64,000 nt of DNA, taken from assembly GCA_012934845.2 (NCBI GenBank), contig WNNJ02003383.1, forward strand, positions 21,663-85,662. Direction: 5' to 3'. The notes below the pieces were generated by a model. It was not told the origin of the DNA and made no database searches. It saw only the letters and a program-made list of their open reading frames with translations. The translations under genes were made by a program, and so were the position numbers. The stretch's first letter is position 1; each line of letters starts with the position of its first letter. Positions 55,004 through 64,000 of this stretch are shown piece after piece. This DNA is from Pomphorhynchus laevis. Lineage: Eukaryota > Acanthocephala > Palaeacanthocephala > Echinorhynchida > Pomphorhynchidae.

Positions 55004-57980
55004 ATGAAGCCGAGTCGAATACACACAATAAGCCAAGGGAAGGTACAATGCTCAATTTGTTGCAGGCTTTTCGTCGCTAACACTTCCGGAATGATGCGAA
55101 AACACGGCCCAATGACAGGTTGTCACCATTCTGGACTTCCGCCTGCCAATGATCCAGATAACATCAACCCTTTCAGGTCTATTCGTGAGCCTGCCGTGGC
55201 TACCAGTGAAAACACCAATCACTCTTTTTTACTTAAACTGTTATATGAGCATTTTCGTATCATCCGCTGTATTCCGCGCGGCGCTCGACTGGATGTTGAC
55301 ACAAAGTTCTCTCAGCTTATTGGCGCAGTCGTAGAGAGACCTTCTATCGAGTCGGCATGGTGGAGTCTACTCAGCTTTTCTAAAATTGTGTTTAGTGTGC
55401 CACAACCGAATCAGAGTACGCCCACTCATCCCTATCTACCTGCAAGGTTTTGAGCTGCTTGCACCCGCTACCAATTCCCTTCTGAGGGTAATCTGGAGGA
55501 ACATCACCGAAGCAACATCACAAAGAATAAATCCTCCGTGGATTAACTATGCCGAAAGATTTCTGAAAAAAAAAGGACGGCGACATTTGCGGCGCTGTTA
55601 GTACTGTGTTCAAGGACTAGGGCCTCCTACTTGGCGATGGAAACACAACTACAATTCTACAGACTAAGCATCCCCAAGAAGAGTTTTTATCGATTGCCCC
55701 CTTATGGCACCTTTTTCTTTTCGATGACGGCCCTGTTGTTACCGCCGCATCTTTACTGTGTTCTTTACAGACTTTCCCGCTCTCGTCTGTGGGTGGCCCT
55801 AACGGCTTAAGTTCAATGCACCTACGATATCTCACAGGATTTTCAGCAGAAGCCTCAGCCAGCCACTTGGTCACGGATTTGACGAATCTAATGACAGTTA
55901 TTCTGGAGGGAACGGTACCGGATAACATAGCCTATATTCTATGCGGCGGAAAGTTACTCGTATTCCATAAGTAGGATGGCGGTATCCGTCCGATCGCCCT
56001 CGGATATTTAATTCGCCGCATCGCTTTTAAACTGGCGTGCTAATTCACATCCGGTAATTTTCTCTCTATACAGCTGGGCATCGATACTCCTCGCAGAATC
56101 GAAGCGGCAATACGTGCATTTCACGTGCTCATGTGTGAGATGGCTAGTCTTTACCACACTATAGTAAAACTCGACCCCTACAACGCCTTCAACTGCTTGA
56201 GCAGAGATGCTCACATGCTCATGTGTGTGAGATGGCTAGTCGCTACCACACTATAGTAAACCTCGACTACTACAACGCCTTCAACTGCTTAAGCAGAGAT
56301 GCAGTCCTGCGCTGTGTAGACTCGTGAAATACCGCATATTTTATTATTTGTTCGACTTTGTTACGATCATCAGAGCAAGCTTCTATTCGGCAATAAACGT
56401 ATTTTCTCGGATAAAGGCGTTCAGCGAGTGACCCTTTGGCTCTATATTATTTTGCCTCATCGTTAACAGATTGGCTCATAGCTTAAAGTCCTGTCTGAAC
56501 CTATGGTACCTCGACGAATGCATTCTGGGCGGAACGGTGGAGGACATTCCGGCCGATATTCACAAAATTCAGGCTAACGGAGCTGAAATTGAATTACAAT
56601 TAAACTTCAAAAGTGTGAAGTGATCTCAAAAACAGGAATGCGAGCTAAGCTATCAAGTGCAAGCTAACAAGATGCAAGACTATCACACCGGAAGACGCGC
56701 AGCTTCTGAGTGCACCGTTTGGCTGGCTATCAAGCATGGACAACGCACTAGCTACGTAGTGAACGAGCTTCATAACGCCGGAATCTGGCTGACCGAATTG
56801 AGTACTCACGACGCTTTCGTGATTTTGGGTAGCCCACTCAGCTTGCCAAAGATTGGCTATCATCCTCGATGTACCCCTGCTACGGAAATTCGACACTGAA
56901 GTTCAAAGACTGAGCGAAATACTCAATGTGTCACTACCCAACTAAGCCGGGAGGCAAGCGACCTTACCTATCCGTCTTGGAGGCCTCAATGTTTGTCAGA
57001 CATTGGAGGCTGCCATTATTGCGTTCGGTTCATTCATTAACGACACAATAGAACCGAAGAAGATACTGCTACGGGAATGTTCGCCGTTAACCCTTCTCCC
57101 TTCAAAATCGGACTGGGTTAATACCACAAATCAATAAAACGCGGCATTTCATACGGTCGTTCCATTGTATCAAATATCTCAAAAATTGTGGATGGCCGAA
57201 CACTACAAGGCGTGCCAACGAAGACTTTTCGACGATGTACAAACAACTAATTCACGAATCCGACTCATCGCAGTAGCATAATTGGTCCGGGGCGTTCCTT
57301 GAAGCACTACTGATCACATCCGTCGGTACACGACTTGATGATCGATATATTTCTATCGCTGTGGCTTTGAGGCTAGGTGTTCAATGCTTTCAACTGCATC
57401 GGTGTATTTTTGAAATGTCGGTTCCGTGGCACAATACTCATGCCTTAGACTGCAATATGATAACGTCTCGTCATCATCGACATGTTGCGGTCAACCAGAT
57501 TTTGAGAATGGATCTGGCCGCCTTGGGATATATGTCCAGATTAGAACCGGCAGGCATAGCGCGAGACGATGGCAAACGGCCCGACTGTGCGACTCTTATA
57601 CTATGGGAAACTGGCCGTATACTCGTTTTGGATATCACTTTCCCGAACACCCTGGCAGCTAGTCATGTCGCCCATGCGGTGTCTTCTGCATAGATGTTGC
57701 AGTCCACGCGGAGCAGCTGAAACGAATCAAATACAGTTACTTTGAGGATCGAAAGTATTTGTTCGTCCTCATCACCATCGAAACAATAGGTGCGGTTGGC
57801 CTAAGCGCAGCTGCATTTTCGAGGCAGCTTGGTTCGAGGTTGGGGCGGAAAACTGGAGTTAAACGCGTATTCAGCTTGCTCATGCAACGAATCAGCATAG
57901 ATGTGCAACGAGGGAATGCGACATCCGTTTTGGAGTCGGATGGAGATCACTTTCTAGGCAACTACTTTATTTTATAATTT
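55004..57980 (+). mobile_element. RLE-type non-LTR retrotransposon, family C copy 3
   Basis: An ATG at 55,004 opens MKPSRIHTISQGKVQCSICC; the finger is CSICCRLFVANTSGMMRKHG then C. RT words in changing frames: GGPNGLSSMHLRYL, GGIRPIALGYLIRRIAFKLA, VKLDPYNAFNCLSRDA. The endonuclease is the best preserved of the three copies: SVGTRLDDRYISIAVALRLG, a CIFEMSVPWHNTHALDC cluster, DGKRPDCATLILWETGRIL and VLDITFPNTLAASHV (57,361-57,693). The end is MQRISIDVQRGNATSVLES (57,879-57,935). A ~92-bp tandem duplication (56,127-56,302) repeats the first catalytic region. Very decayed RT. Confidence 0.8.
57361..57693 (+). CDS. Family C ORF: restriction-like endonuclease
   Basis: 110 codons. It holds the Cys/His cluster and the catalytic text RDDGKRPDCATLILWETGRI followed by LVLDITFPNT, matching the KRPDG..W..GR.LVWDxT..DT pattern of RLE-type LINEs in many aquatic invertebrates. 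The nuclease would nick the target for reverse transcription. It ends at a stop; the ~90 C-terminal residues continue in another frame (57,759-57,977). Confidence 0.75.
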   Translation: MALRLGVQCFQLHRCIFEMSVPWHNTHALDCNMITSRHHRHVAVNQILRMDLAALGYMSRLEPAGIARDDGKRPDCATLILWETGRILVLDITFPNTLAASHVAHAVSSA

Positions 57981-58469
57981 CTATATATTATTTATTGTGT
58001 TTTATTAAATAAAATTAAAGTGATTAAAACACATTTTAGAAATATTGAATGTAATCGAAATTAAATAATTAATCATATGAATCAATAATGAAATTTAATA
58101 TTATAAACGTAGAAAATTTTTACTGACTTGCCTTTTAAATAAACATTGATTGAGCTCAGAAAGGCTCAGTCAATGTTATAATTGACTATAAAGCTCAGTC
58201 AATGTTTAATTGTATTATCATTGCCTTACATCACTATTTTTCTAAGGAATTATAATTTTTTTATAATCCCGTGTAGACGAAAGAAAGCATGCACAAATAA
58301 TAAAAGATATGCATTTTTTAAATAAAAATATACAGGTTTTATAAAAAAGATGTTTGTAATGAGCAAAATAATAAATTAATAAGTCTATGCCTCTTCATAA
58401 AATCTAATTTGTGTATTGTTCATCTTCTGAACAGCAAAGGGATCAGACCCTGCAAGTACACACCAATGC
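57981..58469. other. AT-rich spacer with a small hairpin
   Basis: CATTGATTGAGCTC and GGCTCAGTCAATG (58,144-58,175) form a hairpin, repeated in part at 58,193-58,207. Nothing else recognised. Confidence 0.5.
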
Positions 58470-58935
58470 AACACCTTGTGATTGAATCAACTATGGTCTG
58501 TCACACCCATTGTGTCCCAATCGCGGCGAACGGTCGTCGGTAGTATCGACATAAGGTGCTTATGAAATCTTAGTCTCTACATAGGGAGACGTCCTCTTGA
58601 AAAGAATAAAGGTCCCGAGATGGTCCAGATACACCATAAACGCACTTAAGCACTATCTTAGAAATAATTGGCCCATTTTAGAAAAAATAACATTATAACT
58701 GCGTCCTGAGAACACGGATTGTTATATCATCAGCGTATACCTCAAGATGTTAATCAAGCTTAATAAATTTAAAAATCGTTGAAGCGGCAAGAACCAACAT
58801 AGGATAGAGAGGAGCATCGAGGCACACCAGTGATTAAGTGAAACTACCGCGCATTAGTGTCATCTTCATAATAAAAGAGCTTGGAATTCAACGGTATTTT
58901 TCCTCGGTTAACAGCTCTCACATGCAGCCGATGGA
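58470..58935 (-). mobile_element. LINE, I/R1/Jockey-type group (family D, copy 4), RT fragment
   Basis: Read on the minus strand: LITGVPRCSSLYPMLVLAAS, then HLEVYADDITI (near 58,705-58,740), then 3' text matching copies 1 and 2 (GGGAGACGTCCTC on the plus strand at 58,579-58,591). Diverged and non-coding. Confidence 0.62.
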
Positions 58936-60532
58936 CCTAAGTTATATTGTTAAACAAATATACGATTTGTGGAAAGCGGCTATATTTCATAAGCATTTTT
59001 GAGTTGCTTTATCCTTAATTTATCCGACTGATGTATGGTAAAGTAATTGTATTAAATAATTATTTGAAACGTACATATAATAAGATAAACTAACTCCTCT
59101 ATATTTTACATTTCATGATGATCACTTGAATTGTTAAATAAATCAACTAATTTTAACAATTATCTCTTAACTATAATCTTTTGCACTATATAACATGTCC
59201 ATAAACGATATGTCTATATGGATTTACATGTCTATATAAATGGTATTTACAAAAATTGATATGTTTGATACTTAAAATATTTTTATACATCTTGACACCT
59301 AGAAAAATAAATTCAGATCCGATATGTACATTGCAACAACATTAATGATGACGAGATCGCCTGGTCATTTGCAACAATTCAAATATTACATTATTTGCAA
59401 CAGTACAAATGTTACATTCGAATTATAAGTAGTAATAGTAAGATGACACACTTACGAACATATTGTTTAGTCATCTCTAAGTCTATTATTTACTTTAGTA
59501 TACTTACAGTTGATGGGTTAAAACAAAATTAATTAGTAGTAGCATTTTGAATAATGTAAAACGCGTATTAAATGCATTCGTCATCGAATAAGATGCAATA
59601 TTTTATTATTGTTGTATAGTTTTCGGCTTCAGGCTATATTTTCGTTATAGAGTATGAAAATTAAAACATAGCTGCAGTTCAGTCGCCATTATAATGATAG
59701 AGCACACATTCAGGTTTGGGTAAACATATTATTTTTTAGATAGAACCCTTAATATGAAATTCATTTAATGGGTAGCTAATGTAATTATAATATATAATTA
59801 TATAATATATACTTTTAATATATAATATAATTAATTAAAAATTATATTCATAATGGATGAAATTTATTCATGTTCTGTTAACTAAGTCATTATAGGGATA
59901 TTGAGAATTCTATAATTGCTCCGGCAAAACTCAACCCCTATTATATTTTCAGCTTGCAAAAACTGGTTCGTCGATTTTCACGACCATGCCATTGCTTCTA
60001 TCGTGGTCGAATTGTAGAAAATATCAGCCGCACAGACCTTGCTCAAGTAATTATTATAATCAACGACCATATGTGGTTGATATTTAATTCTTCTTTACGG
60101 AATTTATTTGTCGTCAATTGTTTCAACTAACAATATACGAACGCGACAGGTTCCATTGAATAACATAATGCGTGAATATTAAAATGACACATATTTGTAA
60201 ATAAAATCATACTAAAACTGCATTATCTATAACTCGTATACTTCGAAGAATAAAGGTCGACAAAATCCACTGATTTTTTGCTTATGCATAATTTCAATTA
60301 ATTTGCTTGTTCACGACAATTGTCGATTTACACATTACAATTCAGAGTTGACTTCTTGATCGAAACGTTGTTTGTATCTTATCGTCTCTCGAATTAAACG
60401 TTTTAATTGTCCGATTAAGTTATCAGCGCAATTTTCACATACCGTGCTAGTCACGTGATCACTTAAATTTTGTATTTTATCATCAATACATTTTCACACT
60501 ATTTCCTATTATTTTGGTAACAATACTTTTAC
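58936..60532. other. Gene-poor AT-rich region
   Basis: Only short frames. No gene, RNA or repeat family recognised. Confidence 0.45.
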
Positions 60533-61321
60533 TTAACTGGTCGGTTTGATATTATCCTCGTGTGGTTGTTTGAATCCTATCAGCATCACTGTACACTACA
60601 ATCAGCGTGGGTGGACCTCATCAGCAGTGAGCCCACGCCTACATTTCGTGTTTCGGTCCTTTAACTGCTTCTGCTGATTCCTTGTCGCCGAAATGCTGGT
60701 TTATTTGGCTTATATACCAAATTACAAAATTAATGTGTTCTATATTTGGTGTGGGCGGTAACTAATCATCGCAATTCGAATTCACCACACATTGATTTTT
60801 TATTCCGTTCTCATACGAAATTTTCACTGGACAGTAAACCGCAAGCTGTCTTTATACTATTGTGAATATTGCATACACGAGCCGTTATTCTTAACTGGTC
60901 GGTTTGATATTATCCTCGTGTGGTTGTTTGAATCCTATCAGCATCACTGTACACTACAATCAGCGTGGGTGGACCTCATAAGCAGTGAGCCCACGCCTAC
61001 ATTTCGTGTTTCGGTCCTTTAACTGCTTCTGCTGATTTATTGTCGCTGAAATGCTGGTTTATTTGGCTTATATACCAAATTACACAATTAATGTGTTCTA
61101 TATTTGGTGTGGGCGGTAACTAATATTCGCAATTCGAATTCACCACACACCGATTTTTTATTCCGTTCTCATACGAAATTTTCACTGGACAGTAAACCGC
61201 AAGCTGTCTTTATACTATTGTGAATATTGCATACACGAGCCGTTATTCTTAACTGGTCGGTTTGATATTATCCTCGTGTGGTTGTTTGAATCCTATCAGC
61301 ATCACTGTACACTACAATCAA
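60533..61321 (-). repeat. 358-bp tandem repeat family, 2.2 units
   Basis: TTAACTGGTCGGTTTGATAT starts at 60,533, 60,891 and 61,249, exactly 358 bp apart. Units 1 and 2 differ at a handful of positions. The third is cut at 61,321 within CACTACAATCA. The same unit type forms the palindrome at 40 kb. No open frame is conserved. Unit length, tandem arrangement and the embedded motif resemble animal retrozymes (small circular-RNA-producing repeats with hammerhead ribozymes). Confidence 0.92.
60605..60659 (-). ncRNA. Hammerhead-core-like pseudoknot motif in the 358-bp repeat
   Basis: Minus strand order: GGACC (A, 60,655-60,659), GAAAC, ACGAAATGTA, GGCGTGGG (B, 60,632-60,638), CTCACTG, CTGATGA (60,618-60,624), GGTCC (A', 60,613-60,617), A, CCCACGC (B', 60,605-60,611). 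A-B-A'-B' is an H-type pseudoknot. GAAA and CTGATGA sit where hammerhead stem II requires them, and ACA..TGT-A gives a possible short stem III with a GTA cleavage triplet. Stem I is not clean. In unit 2 (60,963-61,017) the core reads CTTATGA, so only unit 1 keeps it. Confidence 0.5.
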
Positions 61322-61555
61322 TAATTGTACACTACAATTATATATTTGCACACTTTTTAGTGTCCCTGTTAAACAGCATTTCTATTAAAAAGAAATTAGT
61401 GCCTGATGCATGGTTAAACTGTAATAGTCACTGCCATGCACAGAGGTTATGCTAACCTCTGTTACATTTCTCTTGCATTTCTCTTGTGTGTAAATGAATT
61501 TTAAAATTAACAGATTCTTATACTCTGATGATAAATAACTTGAAAGTAAAAGTAT

Positions 61556-62050
61556 TCAATTACCGTGTTCAATTGCATGACGTAAAGCACCATCAGCGGG
61601 ATTGTTTGTTCTGTACTGTGACCGTCGTAAGTTAAGTCTCCGCGCCATACCTATACTACTTTGCCCCACATATTGTTTATTGCATATTTGGCATGTGCCG
61701 ACATACGTTATGGGTATGGCGCGGAGACTTAACTTACGACGGTCACAGTACAGAACAGGCAATCCAGCTGATGGTGCTTTACGTCATGCAATTGAACACG
61801 GTGTGAGCGAATGTTTCCGTTATTGTATCGTACACGCCAACGTAATTGATAAAAACGTCCGACTTCGTCTAGAGAATGAGTTAATCGGTAGATTACATAC
61901 GGAGACGCACGATGGGTGCAACCCTGAGCATCCGTTTGTCGAACCAGGAGTTACGTGATGATTATTTTAGATTTTGTTCGACGCATTGTTCTAATTGTTG
62001 TGTGTTTTTTGTTTTAGATTGATAAAGGCCGCTTGGCCGAAACGTCTTGA
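61556..62050. mobile_element. Penelope-like element, inverted GIY-YIG ends
   Basis: The minus strand 61,762-61,556 encodes TYVGTCQICNKQYVGQSSIG then MARRLNLRRSQYR; the plus strand 61,720-61,958 encodes GMARRLNLRRSQYRTGNPAD and ENELIGRLHTETHDGCNPEH. The two are inverted copies (arms about 61,560-61,652 and 61,710-61,802) around the 5' part of the domain. YVGxCxxCxxxYVGQS is the PLE GIY-YIG core. The plus copy runs to its 3' tail at 62,050, which has the hammerhead-like TTGATAAAGGCCGCTTGGCC followed by GAAACGTC (62,019-62,046). Confidence 0.8.
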
Positions 62051-62147
62051 ATCTCATTTGGTGCAATTTTCCTGTTTTTATTATTTCTGAAGAAAATATA
62101 TGGCCGAATCACATTGTGATCCAGGATCGCGATCGCTACGGTATTTA

Positions 62148-62148
<1 letters not shown>

Positions 62149-62226
<78 letters not shown>
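62149..62226. repeat. (AT)n microsatellite
   Basis: Perfect AT dinucleotide repeat of about 39 units, next to a hairpin-forming segment. Confidence 0.97.
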
Positions 62227-62879
<653 letters not shown>

Positions 62880-63400
62880 ACCTAGACCCTTGTTTACTCA
62901 GCACATCTGTGCACAACTATTATACATGCAGTATCCATTAAGGATCCAACGAGTTCAACGACAATTCAGCAATAACCTCTGCCTAGTGTTTAAGGATGGT
63001 CCGCACAGCAATTCGATCTGGTAAAGAGCGTAAGCCTCAGTCAATTAAGCAAAGTGTCGGAAACGCTTTTATTCACAATGTCACATAGGCAGCAGAAACG
63101 ACCAGTGTGTACCTCATTCTACTGATTAGTGTTGCCTGGTACTAAACATTTTGATGCTGAAGTGGTCGTCTAGAAGTAACATGGTGATTGAAAGTCGTGA
63201 ATCGAAGTCCAGTCTATCAAGCAACACCATTTAGTATAAATGCCGTATTTCGTAAGAAATCCTGGACCGTTGTTTACTCAGCACATCTGCGCACTACTAT
63301 TATACATGCCGTATCCATTAAGGATCCAACGAGTGCAACGACAATTCAGCAGCAACCTCTGCCTCAAGAGCGCAAGCCAAGTACGGAGAGCGACAGCTCG
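62880..63400 (+). repeat. 380-bp tandem repeat family, ~1.3 units
   Basis: TGTTTACTCAGCACATCTG occurs at 62,891 and 63,271, 380 bp apart. The sequence is the reverse complement of the copy at 32.6-33.1 kb. The motif region (63,088-63,142) is present, but CTGATGA reads CTGATTA and helix A is partly lost, so this copy looks inactive. Confidence 0.88.
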
Positions 63401-63534
63401 AATCTTGGATAAGTCAAATTTCAAAAGGCGAAGAGTTGGTAGTCAGCCTTCTGATGAGCCCGGGGTTACCAACATGTGGCAAAACGCGGGCGAAACGAAA
63501 ACGGCTGTGGCAATGTAGCCATTAGTAGTCAGGG
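63401..63534. other. Spacer
   Basis: GTTGGTAGTCAGCCTTCTGA (63,436) resembles GTTGGTAGTCAGCCTTATGA near 43,252, suggesting another shared repeat; no gene is supported. Confidence 0.4.
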
Positions 63535-63692
63535 TGTATGAAATTGGATATCATATAGGAAGGATTCTGTAGCTTGTGTTCAATGCGAAAGTCACCTCGT
63601 GTGACCTAGCAACTATTCATTACATAGATAAGCATCCATCAAAGGATCACCAGTCCCGATTTCAATCGATCTTCATGATCTCATATGATAAT
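63535..63692. repeat. Second copy of the 62.2-kb hairpin unit
   Basis: GGATTCTGTAGCTTGTGTTC through TCACCTCGTGTGACCTAGC to TTCATGATCTCATATGA matches 62,226-62,412, partly inverted. Confidence 0.85.
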
Positions 63693-63696
63693 ATAT

Positions 63697-63894
63697 AATA
63701 CTAATTATTGTTGGATGAAATCAGGGCAATAAAATCAAGATTTATTTTATAACGCTTTCGGGATACTTCCTTTCTTCAGTAACACTAGCACAAAAAATTG
63801 TGCTAGTGTTACTGAAGAAGGGAAGTATCCCGAAAACGTTATAAAATAAATCTTGATTTTATTGTCCTGATTTCATCCAACAATAATTAGTATT
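63697..63894. repeat. Near-perfect 198-bp palindrome with PLE-like tails
   Basis: Arms of ~96 bp meet at about 63,796 (GCTAGTGT side CTAGCACAA/TTGTGCTAG). AATACTAATTATTGTTGGAT at the left end mirrors ATCCAACAATAATTAGTATT at the right. Each arm carries CTGAAGA, a short stem (GGGA..TCCC) and GAAA (plus: 63,812-63,835; minus: 63,756-63,779), the hammerhead-type CTGANGA/stem II/GAAA order seen in PLE tails. Confidence 0.9.
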
Positions 63895-63955
63895 GTATAA
63901 TATGAATCCGATTGAAGAAAGGATCTCAGGAGGCAGTTCTATCGCACAAAATCAA

Positions 63956-63959
<4 letters not shown>

Positions 63960-64000
<41 letters not shown>
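63960..64000. repeat. (TA)n microsatellite running off the window
   Basis: Perfect TA repeat to the last base. Confidence 0.95.

Noticed and set aside
60605-60659. HDV-like double-pseudoknot ribozyme
   Set aside because: The A-B-A'-B' order fits, but there is only one base between A' and B', so no P4 or catalytic C joining segment exists.

Overview
The window is nuclear DNA from an invertebrate animal, AT-rich and very dense in old retroelements. No bacterial operons, phage genes or CRISPR arrays are present. An arthropod is plausible because the one intact host-type gene resembles MARF1 without a visible nuclease domain, the form known from Drosophila, but I cannot fix the species.

Layout. 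0-9 kb holds LINE pieces: an I/R1/Jockey-group copy (family D), an L2-clade element with EEP endonuclease and RT (2.4-5.7 kb, GC-rich, with a second L2 tail facing it), a CR1-like RT, and pieces of a second RT type (family B) with the GVRPIG-type motif. 9.5-13.6 kb is a nearly full-length but decayed CR1-like element. 15.6-19.2 kb is the longest family D copy. 21.1-23.5 kb is the intact, intronless 791-codon MARF1/LOTUS gene. 24.4-26.4 kb has another family D copy and a Penelope-like (PLE) RT piece. 26.7-30.0 kb is a third RT type (family C, zinc finger + RT + restriction-like endonuclease), directly followed by an intronless broken copy of a PTPN1/PTP61F-like tyrosine phosphatase (30.16-31.25 kb). 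33-37 kb and 40.4-43.3 kb are gene-poor. 38-39 kb and 61.6-62 kb carry PLE GIY-YIG regions in inverted arrangement. 43.3-46.3 kb and 55-58 kb are two more family C copies. 48.6-52.3 kb is a PLE-like element split by an L2 insertion. 53.9-54.6 kb encodes an acidic protein with an internal repeat.

The most unusual signal is a set of structured tandem repeats: a 358-bp repeat (60.5-61.3 kb, and a palindrome at 40.05-40.42 kb) and an unrelated 380-bp repeat (32.6-33.1 kb and 62.9-63.4 kb). On one strand both carry the same layout: helix A, GAAAC, helix B, CTGATGAG, A', one base, B'. The motif words are those of the hammerhead ribozyme core, the helices form an H-type pseudoknot, and helix B covaries between copies. 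With a separate type I hammerhead-like relic at 62.70-62.74 kb and hammerhead-like PLE tails, this suggests a retrozyme-like, PLE-linked system of small tandem-repeat RNAs. Self-cleavage is not shown, and the stem I of a standard hammerhead does not form cleanly.

Most coding remains are retroelement relics. Coordinates of element ends are estimates unless a terminal duplication or shared boundary is named.
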